This document shows, piece by piece, positions 39,959-49,621 of a stretch of 64,000 bases of DNA (the first letter of the stretch is position 1; each line of letters begins with the position of its first letter). The notes under the pieces were generated by a model, which saw only the letters and a program-made list of their open reading frames with translations, was not told the DNA's origin and did no database searches. The DNA comes from Bdellovibrionaceae bacterium UBA3535 (GTDB taxonomy: Bacteria; Bdellovibrionota; Bdellovibrionia; Bdellovibrionales; UBA840), in NCBI GenBank assembly GCA_002376845.1, contig DFOS01000008.1, positions 11,841 through 75,840 of the forward strand, written 5' to 3'. A program made the translations under genes and the position numbers.

Positions 39959-41988
39959 AGTATATTATTCTAACCATTACTCAGCTGTTCGTTGTAAGTA
40001 TGTATGCGTTTGCTGCAAATGAAGGTGGAAATGGGGATTACTGCGAACAACAAGATTCTATATGTGAGCGAGTGTATTTTGAGGCCTCCAGTAGACATCC
40101 TTTGCAAGATAAACTGCTTCAATTAATACGAAGCGCGAAGATGCCCAATTACTTAAAAGATGAAATGCTTCGAGATTTACGAGAAACGCTTGTTATTTAT
40201 AGTGGAGAAGAAATCAGTGTCAAAGATCTACGTTCAAGATATGAGAAGCAGGTTACTTCTGTAACCACTAGCGAGGAATTTGATAAGGATGGTAATTTAG
40301 TAAAGAAAACAGTTACCACAAAAGAAGATTACCATGAGATTCTGCCTAAACTAGGAATATTTATACATGGTCCAATAGGTTATAAAGTCGGTGATGAGGA
40401 GAACGTTTTTGTAAGAGCGATTACAGAGACAAAACCCATTCCAAAAGTCATTTATTTTAAGCGCTTCTTAGATTCTATGACAGAGCGCGAGTTAATACAG
40501 TTAGTTCTACATGAGCAAGGGCATAGGTTAAAATACTTTAAACATAGAGAAGACGAAAGAGCCGTTGAAGGTTGGGCTAATACCATGTCACAGTACCTAT
40601 TTTCTGAAATTAGCTACGAGGATTTTAAGCAAGATTTAAAAGCCTTGGGATTTAGATTTGAGACTAGACTTGAGTTTCCGAATCAAAAATATTTAAAGGA
40701 TAATATTTTTTACTCAGATATCGAGGTAGTTCTTTTTCCCGATGATATCATAAACACTGCTATCACTCGTGATCAGTCTTTTCTAGTCGAAGTCGCCGCG
40801 AAAGTGTTTGAGAGTTATCCGAGTTTAAAGGGACGTAATCAAATACTTCGCATCCGAGGCGAGGTAGAGAGCGCTATAAGATTTTTTGATCAAATAAAAA
40901 GGGGTAATGGTGCTACAAGTATAAAATTAAGGGTTACTTATACTAAAAAGCTTATAGGGGAAAGTAACAGCTCCTTGTCTACGGAGCAGAGCATTGACTT
41001 TATAAGTATGTCAACTTTAGAAATGGAGCAACTAGAGCAGCAGATTAGTGGTATTACAGAGCCATTTAACTTCTACTTTGATTTTCTAATTGTCGACAAG
41101 CATAAATGGGTGCTGCAAAAAAATAAAGAGGAAATGAAGCATGTTGTTTTGTATTTGGCCAGTCAATTTGTTGATAGGATTCGAAAAGGGCTGGAGCTTA
41201 AGCCTTACGTATACCAAAATATTAACAAAGCATTATATAATAGAAGTATAACGATTGATTTTTCTGATAAGTGGAATATCAAATATGCTATCGATGAAGA
41301 TGAAGATGAAGATGAAGATGAAGACGGTAAGTACAGTTTTGAAAAAATAGAGATTTTTATTGATCAAGATAGCCCCATGGAGGAGCAAGCAGATAAAATA
41401 TTATCAGCTTTTTTTGAAGAAATAGAGGGGCATTTTGCAGAGGCTGGGCGTAAAGCAAAGGCTGCTGCAGCCAATAAAAAGTTGCATGAGTATTTTGCGC
41501 GTGGTTCAGCGGAAGCTTTGGTGGTGAATATGGATCATCCTGATGAGGATTTGCGCTACTATAAAGATGCATTAGCAGAAACAAATTATATTGACTACGC
41601 TATGTGTATCCACAGAACTATGCAAGCTAAAAAAATACCAGACTTTAAAGTTCACTTGGAGACTAGTAATGATAATTTAGATACTATTTCATATGAATTA
41701 TATGAAAATAATTTGTATCTGTACATTTCTAGAAATATTTTTAATGATAAAACTCTTAAGCGAATTTCCAGAGATGTCTTGATTTCTGATAATCTACTTT
41801 TTAGGCATCATGAGTTATATTACAAGCGAATTCTTAAAGTAAATAGTTATAGTATTACAATGAATGAAAGTAGTTACTCCGAAGTCAGTTTTACATATCG
41901 TCCATATTTTCAAGAGTGGAAGATAGATTTTACTATAGCTATATCGGAAAGTTTCGATTTATGTGAGGAGGTCGCTACCTCAAAGTAG
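39955..41988 (+). CDS. Large secreted protein with HEXXH motif (putative metalloprotease)
   Basis: 677 residues. A signal peptide (M-K-Y-I-I-L-T ... Y-A-F-A) leads to a protein with no domain I recognise overall. Residues 180-210 read L-I-Q-L-V-L-H-E-Q-G-H-R-L-K-Y-F, a zinc-protease type H-E-x-x-H (His186, Glu187, His190), followed by acidic candidates for a third ligand (Glu199, Glu201, Glu205 in the E-D-E-R-A-V-E-G-W-A-N stretch). A D-E repeat encoded by five GATGAA units (41293-41322) forms a short acidic linker. AT-rich codon use stands out slightly from the flanking housekeeping genes. The upstream TIGR02147 regulator suggests regulated expression. Protease activity is inferred from the motif only. 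Confidence 0.65.
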   Translation: MKYIILTITQLFVVSMYAFAANEGGNGDYCEQQDSICERVYFEASSRHPLQDKLLQLIRSAKMPNYLKDEMLRDLRETLVIYSGEEISVKDLRSRYEKQVTSVTTSEEFDKDGNLVKKTVTTKEDYHEILPKLGIFIHGPIGYKVGDEENVFVRAITETKPIPKVIYFKRFLDSMTERELIQLVLHEQGHRLKYFKHREDERAVEGWANTMSQYLFSEISYEDFKQDLKALGFRFETRLEFPNQKYLKDNIFYSDIEVVLFPDDIINTAITRDQSFLVEVAAKVFESYPSLKGRNQILRIRGEVESAIRFFDQIKRGNGATSIKLRVTYTKKLIGESNSSLSTEQSIDFISMSTLEMEQLEQQISGITEPFNFYFDFLIVDKHKWVLQKNKEEMKHVVLYLASQFVDRIRKGLELKPYVYQNINKALYNRSITIDFSDKWNIKYAIDEDEDEDEDEDGKYSFEKIEIFIDQDSPMEEQADKILSAFFEEIEGHFAEAGRKAKAAAANKKLHEYFARGSAEALVVNMDHPDEDLRYYKDALAETNYIDYAMCIHRTMQAKKIPDFKVHLETSNDNLDTISYELYENNLYLYISRNIFNDKTLKRISRDVLISDNLLFRHHELYYKRILKVNSYSITMNESSYSEVSFTYRPYFQEWKIDFTIAISESFDLCEEVATSK

Positions 41989-42094
41989 TTGTAACTAGTG
42001 TCTTAGGGTGTTTATACCTGTTGTCGCCCTTATTTTCTAGGGGCGGTGGAGTGTCGAAAGTTTAAGACTAGCTCGTAGAAGCTCTGCTTAATTT

Positions 42095-43525
42095 TTAAAG
42101 ATCAAGATCTCTACTTTTATTCTTTGGTCGCGGACGTTTCTGAAACAGCGACCTTAAATCACGAACGTGAGAGATCCAATGAATATTGGCCAAATCTTTT
42201 TTGTCTAGATCTTGCAAATGTCGTTTGTTGGACTTGGGCATATAAAACTTTTTATATCCTAGCTTTTTAGCCTCCTGTAACCGCACTTCTGCAAAGGGGA
42301 CCGCTCGAATTTCACCTGTAAGTCCGATCTCGCCAAAAAAGCAGGAGCCTTCTTGCAGGCACTGATTGCCTTCGGAGGACATAATGGCTGCAACGATGGC
42401 AAGATCGGCAGCAGGCTCTTCGATTTTTAAGCCACCCACCACATTGGCAAAGACATCTTGGTTGGAAAATTGCAAATTTAAATACTTTTCTAAGACCGCC
42501 AAAAGCAAATGTAAACGATTGTGCGACAAGCCAATGCTCGTGCGGCGGGGAATGTTCAACGGCGTAAAGGAAACCAGGGATTGGATTTCGCAGAGAAAAG
42601 GGCGTTGTCCTTCCATGCAGGCAAAGACCGCTGAGCCCATGGTGTCCACTTCGTGCTTTTCTAAAAACATTTCAGAGGGATTGCTTACTTCTTCTAGGCC
42701 TGAGCCCAACATTTGAAAAACACCCAATTGGTTGGCGGGACCAAAACGGTTTTTTAAGGAGCGCAAAAGACGAAACTGGTAATTGGTATCGCCTTCAAAA
42801 GACAAGACTGTGTCTACCATATGTTCCAAAACCTTTGGCCCTGCAAGATTGCCATCTTTGGTTACGTGCCCAATCAAAACCACAGCAATATTTTTGTTTT
42901 TTGCTAACATCATCAATTGTCCCGCACATTCTCGAACTTGTGATACCGAGCCAGGGGCCGAGGTAATGTCAGGCAGATAAATTGTTTGAATGGAATCGAC
43001 AATCAAAACCCGCGGTTGTTTTTCATTGGTCAAATTGGTGATGCTTTGTAAATTGTTGATCGAGGAAACCTCAACCAAATCTGAAGAGACGCCCAAGCGT
43101 TGTGCCCGCAGGGCCGTTTGATCCACACTTTCTTCAGCCGAAACATAAAGGCAAGGGATTTTGTTTTTTGCCAAACCGCCAACCATTTGTAATAGCAAGG
43201 TGGACTTGCCTATGCCTGGATCTCCACCTAGTAAGGTAAAGCTACCAGGAACCAATCCGCCGCCTAGCACTCGGTCTAGCTCTTCGTAATTGGTAGACCA
43301 TCTTTGTACACGTTGCTCCGTTACCTTTTCACTTAGTTTAATGGCCTGCGCCTTCTTTTTTTCGGCACCAATGGCCCAGCCGCGCGCGTCTTTTGCTTCT
43401 GGCTGAAAAGTTTCTTCCACAATGGTGTTCCATTGATTACATTCAGAGCACTTACCTTGCCACTTGGGAAACTGAGCACCGCAACTTTGGCACGAATATA
43501 CAGATTTGGTCTTCATTTTTGGCAT
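42095..43525 (-). CDS. radA: DNA repair protein RadA
   Basis: 476 residues, slightly longer than E. coli RadA. An N-terminal C4 zinc finger (Cys12, 15, 26, 29), Walker A G-D-P-G-I-G-K-S-T (Lys107), L-I-V-D-S-I-Q (Walker B), the RadA-specific K-N-R-F-G (258-262) and a C-terminal Lon-like domain are present. It is a RecA-related helicase that extends heteroduplexes during recombination. A basic C-terminal tail R-P-R-P-K-N-K-S-R-D-L-D-L is extra. Its start is only 23 nt from the divergent transglycosylase gene, so promoters must extend into the coding regions or lie very close together. Confidence 0.95.
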   Translation of the reverse strand: MPKMKTKSVYSCQSCGAQFPKWQGKCSECNQWNTIVEETFQPEAKDARGWAIGAEKKKAQAIKLSEKVTEQRVQRWSTNYEELDRVLGGGLVPGSFTLLGGDPGIGKSTLLLQMVGGLAKNKIPCLYVSAEESVDQTALRAQRLGVSSDLVEVSSINNLQSITNLTNEKQPRVLIVDSIQTIYLPDITSAPGSVSQVRECAGQLMMLAKNKNIAVVLIGHVTKDGNLAGPKVLEHMVDTVLSFEGDTNYQFRLLRSLKNRFGPANQLGVFQMLGSGLEEVSNPSEMFLEKHEVDTMGSAVFACMEGQRPFLCEIQSLVSFTPLNIPRRTSIGLSHNRLHLLLAVLEKYLNLQFSNQDVFANVVGGLKIEEPAADLAIVAAIMSSEGNQCLQEGSCFFGEIGLTGEIRAVPFAEVRLQEAKKLGYKKFYMPKSNKRHLQDLDKKDLANIHWISHVRDLRSLFQKRPRPKNKSRDLDL

Positions 43526-43548
43526 AAAACTTTGCTATCATTTTTATA

Positions 43549-45960
43549 ATGAGCATTCAATGGAAAAGCCTCCTACTCATAGCGCTATTTTTTTCTGCCC
43601 GGCTAGATGCAAGTCTAGTGGACGAGTTTCGTAGTCTACATCAAAAAAATGCAGCGATTTCGGATTATGACGAAATCGAAACCAAGCTTTTTAAAGAACT
43701 ACCTTCGGAAAGGTCTTTGTTGCATTTTGCTTTTGGTAAATTGCACTTCCAAGCGGGCAATCAGGAGAAAGCGCAGCAACATTTTTCTGAAAGCCTTCGC
43801 TTGGGTACAAGTCTTGATCAAATTGCTAGTTTGGATTTGGCTCGCTCCTACATAGCTACCGATAAAATTCCAGCGGCAAAGGTGGAGTTGAACAAGGTCA
43901 TTCAGAAGCGATCTTATTTAAAGAAACAAGCACAGTTGGAGCTTGCTGGTATTCATATGAAGAATGGGCATCATATATCGGCGCGCCGACTTTATCGCTA
44001 TTTAGAAAGACGCATGCGGCGGGACGAGCGTTATCCTGAAATACTGTGGAATCTAGCAAAGATTGAATTGAATTCGAAGCGGTCCTATCGGGCTTGTCGT
44101 TGGGTTCGAAAACTTTACTCTCGTAAACCCGAATATGAAAAACTGGCGCATTGGTCGCTGGACCCAAAGAGCATTCAAATCGGTGATCGTAAGGTGAATT
44201 GCAATATCAGTCGCTCGCATAAGAAAAAACGCATTCGTCGTTTTATTTTGGCGGGCATGAGTGATCGCGCGAAAAAAGAAATTGATGATTATGTAGAGAA
44301 GTATCGAAATAAATATACCTATGAGAGCCATTTGCTAAGTGCCTACTATCTTGTGCAAGAGGGTTATCCGAAAGAAGCTTTTCAAATTTTATTGCCTTAC
44401 TATCCCTCGTATCAAAACGATTTGGATTTTCTCACGCAATTTGCCAAGGCTAGTGTGCGTGCCGGCGAGTATCAAGCTGCGGTGGGGGCCTACTACAAAG
44501 CGCATAGTATACGGCAACGCTCTCGCCAAGGCAGATTCGCCCTCTATCAAGCCGCGTTTTTAAGTTACCAGTTTCAGGACTATGACGGTGCTACACGTAA
44601 GTTTGAAGAGTTCGTAAAGAAGTATCGACGCTCAGGTTTGGCTAGACAGGCCCGTCAACATTTGGCCTGGTTGAAGTATTTGAAAAAGGATTATGAAGGA
44701 GCTCTGGCTGCCTACAAGGATCTACGGCGTTACGGCTACATTGGTCGAAGCAAGCAGACCAAGTATTGGAAGGCAATGAGTTACTATCATCTGGATGATA
44801 AGGAGCAGGCAAAAAAAATTCTGAATTCACTAATCAATGAAAAGTCTCCTACCTATTACTCTGTCTTGGCCAAGGCCAGATTGTTGGAAATGGGGGAGAG
44901 CATTGTCGAGCGCCAACTGGCACAAGCCGATGAAGAAAGTGAAGCGGAAATCCTTAATAACAATGATGGCATCGTTAGTGAAGCGGAGGAGAGCGAAGAA
45001 ACGGTGGCAAAAATGGAAGAACTCTTAGAAAAAGAAGAAGAAGCCAAAGAAGATGCGGCAGATGCAGCGTTGGATCCAGTAGCAGAGCCCAATGGCCTAG
45101 CGGTTCTTAAAGCGCCTGAAGATAAAAAAGTAGAAGATGTTATTTTGGTGGAGGAGTTTTCCACCTCGAGTGCTAACAAGGCTTTTCGCCGTGCTGATGA
45201 TTTAATACGACTTGGCTTTTTTGATTTGGCAAGATGGGAGCTCTTTCAGGTAGAAAAGTATGCCAAAAAAGACAATGAGCGAAAAAAACTCATTCAACAA
45301 TACGAAAAAATCCAAGCCTATCACCGTTCCCTCCATATAGCGCATCATCGATTTATTCGAGATCGCATCAAGTATGGTATTGATGGCGTATCGGGTTTAT
45401 GGAAAAGTGCTTACCCGCAAGCTTTTAAAGACGTGGTGGAGAAAGAGGCTAGTCGAAAAGATTTAGACCCTTACTTTGTTTGGTCCATTATGCGGGCAGA
45501 AAGTCATTTTCGTGTGGATGCCGAATCGCCAGTGGGAGCACAAGGCTTGATGCAGTTGATGCCTTATACGGCAGTGAAGATTGCCAAAAAAGCAGGAGAG
45601 CCAAGCCCCAGTGTTGGGGATTTGCGAAAGCCAGCGGTCAATATCAGCCTTGGCACTGCATATCTAAACCGCTTGATGAATATTTTTAATCGCTCCATGC
45701 CTCTTGTGGCAGCAGGTTACAATGCAGGTCCCCACCGAGTGAAAACATGGGCCAAAAACTTTGGCAATCTTAGTTTTGATGAATTTATTGAGCACATTCC
45801 CTTTGTCGAGACGAGAAACTATGTGAAAAAAGCTATCAAAAACCACTATATTTATCATCGTCTCTATGAAAAACCAAAGGCCGATGCCTATGTTTGGTTA
45901 ACAAAAAACCTTCCCTATAGCTTCGATGGCCCTGCTCCTGCACGGGAAAATTGGCAATAA
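43549..45960 (+). CDS. slt: Soluble lytic transglycosylase (Slt70-like) with TPR-like superhelix
   Basis: 803 residues. A signal peptide ends R-L-D-A. Residues about 25-460 are helical repeats (F-G-K-L-H-F-Q-A-G-N-Q-E-K-A type TPRs), an acidic disordered linker follows at about 460-540, and the C-terminal GH23 domain starts near 625. Catalytic Glu651 lies in M-R-A-E-S-H-F-R; G-L-M-Q-L-M-P, G-T-A-Y-L-N-R and A-A-G-Y-N-A-G-P are the other signature blocks. It cleaves peptidoglycan glycan strands with 1,6-anhydro product, acting in the periplasm. Other candidate roles include prey or own-wall remodelling, not decidable here. Confidence 0.93.
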   Translation: MSIQWKSLLLIALFFSARLDASLVDEFRSLHQKNAAISDYDEIETKLFKELPSERSLLHFAFGKLHFQAGNQEKAQQHFSESLRLGTSLDQIASLDLARSYIATDKIPAAKVELNKVIQKRSYLKKQAQLELAGIHMKNGHHISARRLYRYLERRMRRDERYPEILWNLAKIELNSKRSYRACRWVRKLYSRKPEYEKLAHWSLDPKSIQIGDRKVNCNISRSHKKKRIRRFILAGMSDRAKKEIDDYVEKYRNKYTYESHLLSAYYLVQEGYPKEAFQILLPYYPSYQNDLDFLTQFAKASVRAGEYQAAVGAYYKAHSIRQRSRQGRFALYQAAFLSYQFQDYDGATRKFEEFVKKYRRSGLARQARQHLAWLKYLKKDYEGALAAYKDLRRYGYIGRSKQTKYWKAMSYYHLDDKEQAKKILNSLINEKSPTYYSVLAKARLLEMGESIVERQLAQADEESEAEILNNNDGIVSEAEESEETVAKMEELLEKEEEAKEDAADAALDPVAEPNGLAVLKAPEDKKVEDVILVEEFSTSSANKAFRRADDLIRLGFFDLARWELFQVEKYAKKDNERKKLIQQYEKIQAYHRSLHIAHHRFIRDRIKYGIDGVSGLWKSAYPQAFKDVVEKEASRKDLDPYFVWSIMRAESHFRVDAESPVGAQGLMQLMPYTAVKIAKKAGEPSPSVGDLRKPAVNISLGTAYLNRLMNIFNRSMPLVAAGYNAGPHRVKTWAKNFGNLSFDEFIEHIPFVETRNYVKKAIKNHYIYHRLYEKPKADAYVWLTKNLPYSFDGPAPARENWQ

Positions 45961-46084
45961 TCTAAGCACAAAACCGGTGGCAAAAAGTATCTGGTTCTAA
46001 CTACTTAGGTCATTTTGCCCCCTATTTGCTTTTGGTTTGACTGCCCCAACCCCTTCTTATATTTCAAGTACATCAGGAGGGATT

Positions 46085-47671
46085 ATGAGATCCATATTAT
46101 TGATCATCGTAGGCGCATTTTTAAGCATTTCGTGCACAAAAAAGAGTAGCAAAATTGAATATGGTTTGGACTTAAACGAAACTTTAAGGGTTACGGTTTT
46201 AACCGAGCCACCTACATTGGATCATAACAAATCCACTGATACGACTTCTTCAAAAATTTTATACAATATCATGGCGGGTTTAACTGCGTACAACTACGAA
46301 GACCCAGAGTTAAGTTTGTTGCCCGGTTTGGCTGAATCCTGGTCTTCTTCCAAGGATGCCAAAGAGTGGACTTTTAGGCTGCGAAAAGATGTGAAGTGGA
46401 CCGATGGAGTACCCTTTAAAGCCCAGCAAGTGAAAGACGGATGGTTGCGTTTGCTAGATCCTAAGACGGCATCCGAATATGCCTATTTTCTACATGGAAT
46501 TAAAAACGCACAAGACTACAATATGGGGAAAACGAAAGATCCCAATGATGTAGGCATTACGGTTGTGGATGACCACACCATCAAAGTCGAACTAGAAGAA
46601 ACGATGAGCTACTTTCCTTACCTTATGACTCATCCCTCAACTTACCCTGTGCGTTTGGATGTCATTCAAAAACATGGCGACAATTGGACAGAACCTGAAA
46701 ATATCCAAGGCTTAGGGCCCTATACTTTAAAGGTTTGGGATCACGACAAGGCGCTTGTGCTAGAAAGAAATCCCAATTTTTATGGTAAGCCCGCAGCGAT
46801 TAAGAATGTGATTGTTTATATTATCAATGAGCTTTCTACCGCGATCAATTTGTTTGATGCAGGCAAATTGGATTCAGTGGATGAGCTGCCGAAGTCTGAA
46901 TTGGCGGCATTAAAAAACCGTCCGGAGTACAAGTACCATTCTTTTCTGATATTGCAGTATTACGGTTTTAATGTAGAGCAAGAACCATTTGATAACGAAA
47001 ATTTTCGTAAGGCCATTGCTCATGCCATTGATAAAACCGAAATCATAAAAGTTTTAGGCGGTAATGATATCGCCATGAATTCTTGGGTGCCAGCGGGTAT
47101 GTTTGGCTATGAGCCTGATATGGGTTTGCAGTTTGATGTGGAAAAAGCCAAAGAATACTTAGCGAAGGCAGGCTATGATTCTGAGGAGAAATTGCCGAAA
47201 ATTGCTCTGGCATTTAACACCAACGAAAACCATCAAAAGGTTGCAGAGAATGTTCAAGCACAGCTAAAAAAGAATCTTGGCATTACGATGGAAGTTAAAA
47301 ATGAAGAGTGGAAGGTTTACCTGGCAAACCTAAAGGCCAATAAACATGGTATGTACCGTATGGGGTGGGTAGCAGATTATCCAGATCCTGATAACTTTTT
47401 AAATTTGATGACCTCATATTCGCAGAACAACCGTTCGCGTTGGAAGAACAAAGACTACGACAAACTCGTGGAGCAGGCGGCTGCGGAGCTAGACAAGCAA
47501 AAACGTAAGGACCTTTACCGAGAGGCGCAAAAAATCCTCTTAGAGCAAGACACGCCTGTGATTCCTTTGTTTACATCGGTACACCACTTATTAGTTGGCG
47601 ATCGTGTTGAGAACTATCCCATGAACGTATTGAACAATCTAGAATTTAAAAATGTTAGGTTGAAGCAATAG
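46085..47671 (+). CDS. Oligopeptide ABC transporter, substrate-binding lipoprotein
   Basis: 528 residues from ATG 46085, behind AGGAGGG. The signal ends L-S-I-S-C (Cys18). It belongs to the OppA/DppA family (SBP_bac_5): L-R-V-T-V-L-T-E-P-P-T-L-D, L-A-E-S-W, W-T-F-R-L-R-K-D-V-K-W-T-D-G, L-G-P-Y-T-L, F-R-K-A-I-A-H-A-I-D and a C-terminal Y-P-D-P-D-N-F-L lobe. It binds peptides at the outer face of the inner membrane for the two permeases that follow directly. Homology to OppA is clear; substrate range is not. Confidence 0.93.
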   Translation: MRSILLIIVGAFLSISCTKKSSKIEYGLDLNETLRVTVLTEPPTLDHNKSTDTTSSKILYNIMAGLTAYNYEDPELSLLPGLAESWSSSKDAKEWTFRLRKDVKWTDGVPFKAQQVKDGWLRLLDPKTASEYAYFLHGIKNAQDYNMGKTKDPNDVGITVVDDHTIKVELEETMSYFPYLMTHPSTYPVRLDVIQKHGDNWTEPENIQGLGPYTLKVWDHDKALVLERNPNFYGKPAAIKNVIVYIINELSTAINLFDAGKLDSVDELPKSELAALKNRPEYKYHSFLILQYYGFNVEQEPFDNENFRKAIAHAIDKTEIIKVLGGNDIAMNSWVPAGMFGYEPDMGLQFDVEKAKEYLAKAGYDSEEKLPKIALAFNTNENHQKVAENVQAQLKKNLGITMEVKNEEWKVYLANLKANKHGMYRMGWVADYPDPDNFLNLMTSYSQNNRSRWKNKDYDKLVEQAAAELDKQKRKDLYREAQKILLEQDTPVIPLFTSVHHLLVGDRVENYPMNVLNNLEFKNVRLKQ

Positions 47672-48745
47672 ATGGGTAAAATACTAGGTCTTCTCTGTCT
47701 ATTTTTTGTAATTACAAGTGTAATTATTGATCTTGGTCAGTTAGAGGGCCTAATCACAAGTATCAACTTGTATGCTTGCCTTCTTGTGTTCACAGCGACC
47801 TTTGTTTATATCATCGTGACACAAGGCCTTTCACGATATGTTATCAAAAGAACTTTGGAAGCTTTGGCGACAATTTTTATAATTGCCACCATTACTTTCT
47901 TAGTCTTGCGAATCATTCCGGGGGGGCCATTTGATACCGATAAGGTTCTGCCTCCCGAAATTATGGCGAATATTAATGCCAAATACAATTTAGACAAACC
48001 GCTTTGGCATCAATACTTCCTTTATATAGGCGGCATATTCCAAGGCGATCTAGGGCAGTCCTACAAATTCATTGGGCGTGATGTGAGTGAAATCATTGCC
48101 GAGTCTTTTCCCAACTCATTTAAATTGGGATTCTATTCTTTGTTGCTTGCCTATCTAGTTGGAATTCCCCTGGGACTTTATGCTGCAGCCAAACACAATT
48201 CCTGGTGGGATTCGTTTTTTATGTTTTTGGCCAACTCTGGGGTTGCCGTGCCAAGCTTTTTGGTGGCTCCTGTTTTGATCATAATATTTTCTTACAATCT
48301 TCGCTGGTTTCCGCCGGCACTTTGGAATGGACCAGAGTATTATATCCTACCGGTTCTGACTCTTGGTGTGCGTCCCTCCTCGGTGATAGCCAGGCTTACT
48401 CGCTCGAGTGTTTTGGATGTGATTCGCTCCGATTTTATTCGTACAGCGAAATCCAAGGGATTGTCGGAGCGTGTGGTTCTATACAAACATGTGCTTAGAA
48501 ATTCTTTGATACCTGTCTTAACCATATCAGGCCCATTAATCGCCGGTTTGCTTTCAGGAACTTTTATTGTGGAGCATATATTTGCCGTCCCAGGAATGGG
48601 GAAGCATTTTATTCAATCGGTAACCAATCGTGATTATCCATTGATTCTAGGGCTAACACTTCTTTACTCTGCTATTTTGGTCTTTGCCAATCTCTTAGTG
48701 GATTTATTGTATGCGATTGTTGATCCAAGGATTAAGCTATCATGA
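47672..48745 (+). CDS. oppB: Oligopeptide ABC transporter permease, OppB-like
   Basis: 357 residues; ATG follows the binding-protein stop without a gap. The core (from about residue 55, Y-V-I-K-R-T-L-E-A-L) matches OppB with F-L-V-L-R-I-I-P-G-G-P-F-D, the E-A-A-like coupling helix R-S-D-F-I-R-T-A-K-S-K-G-L and the G-M-G-K end. The first about 54 residues add two hydrophobic segments not present in the usual 306-residue OppB, an unusual N-terminal extension. It overlaps the OppC-like gene by 4 nt (ATGA). Confidence 0.92.
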   Translation: MGKILGLLCLFFVITSVIIDLGQLEGLITSINLYACLLVFTATFVYIIVTQGLSRYVIKRTLEALATIFIIATITFLVLRIIPGGPFDTDKVLPPEIMANINAKYNLDKPLWHQYFLYIGGIFQGDLGQSYKFIGRDVSEIIAESFPNSFKLGFYSLLLAYLVGIPLGLYAAAKHNSWWDSFFMFLANSGVAVPSFLVAPVLIIIFSYNLRWFPPALWNGPEYYILPVLTLGVRPSSVIARLTRSSVLDVIRSDFIRTAKSKGLSERVVLYKHVLRNSLIPVLTISGPLIAGLLSGTFIVEHIFAVPGMGKHFIQSVTNRDYPLILGLTLLYSAILVFANLLVDLLYAIVDPRIKLS

Positions 48746-49620
48746 GTTCAAGTAATAATCTTTATATCGAAGGTCTAAAACGAATGCAGAAAAATCGCGG
48801 GGCGATGATTTCTGCCTACATCATTTTGTTTATGTCCTTTGTGGCTATTTTTGCCGATGCTTTGGCGCCATTTCCTTTTTACGAGCAGGATGTAGACAAT
48901 ATGTTTCAATCATTTGGCTGGCCCCATGTGCTAGGTACGGATGGCTTGGGCCGGGATATGTTTTCAAGAATCATTCATGGTGCGCAAGTGTCTATGGCGG
49001 TGGGCTTTTTTACTTCTTTAACCTCACTAGTAATTGGCACTGTTTATGGTGCTGCCTCTGGCTGGTTTGGCGGCTGGATCGATAGTGTAATGATGCGGGT
49101 TGTGGATATTATTTTGGCCATTCCTACATTGGTTTTGCTTATTTTGGTCATGGTAATTTTTGATTCTTTTACCATTATCGAAAATCAAAAATACAATGCC
49201 ATTGCAGGTATCTTTTTTGCTTTAAGTTTTGTGGGTTGGGTCGGGATTGCTAGGATCGTGCGTGGACAAGTATTGCAAACAAAAGAAATGGTCTATGTGG
49301 AAGCAGCAAAATCCTTGGGTGTATCTTCCTCGCATATTGTGTTTAAGCACATTTTACCCAATATTTTAGGGCCCATCATTGTCACACTTACTTTTCAAAT
49401 ACCAGCGAACATACTATTTGAATCCTTTCTAAGTTTTATTGGATTGGGATTGCAACCGCCATATTCCTCCTGGGGAGTTTTGGCCAACGATGGTTGGCGT
49501 GCCATTCGTACCTATCCCCACCTGATCATTACACCGGGAATAGCGCTCTATCTAACCATCATGTCTTTTAATCTATTAGGCGATGGGCTCCGAGACGCCT
49601 TTGATCCAAAACTGAAATAG
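48742..49620 (+). CDS. oppC: Oligopeptide ABC transporter permease, OppC-like
   Basis: 292 residues, full length. The N-terminus has the OppC-type first helix and periplasmic loop with L-G-T-D-G-L-G-R-D-M-F-S-R, five more helices, and the coupling E-A-A-K-S-L-G. It pairs with OppB to form the membrane pore. No OppD/OppF ATPase follows: the next gene is on the opposite strand one base after the stop. The ATPases must be encoded elsewhere or be shared with another importer. Confidence 0.93.
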   Translation: MSSSNNLYIEGLKRMQKNRGAMISAYIILFMSFVAIFADALAPFPFYEQDVDNMFQSFGWPHVLGTDGLGRDMFSRIIHGAQVSMAVGFFTSLTSLVIGTVYGAASGWFGGWIDSVMMRVVDIILAIPTLVLLILVMVIFDSFTIIENQKYNAIAGIFFALSFVGWVGIARIVRGQVLQTKEMVYVEAAKSLGVSSSHIVFKHILPNILGPIIVTLTFQIPANILFESFLSFIGLGLQPPYSSWGVLANDGWRAIRTYPHLIITPGIALYLTIMSFNLLGDGLRDAFDPKLK

Positions 49621-49621
49621 T

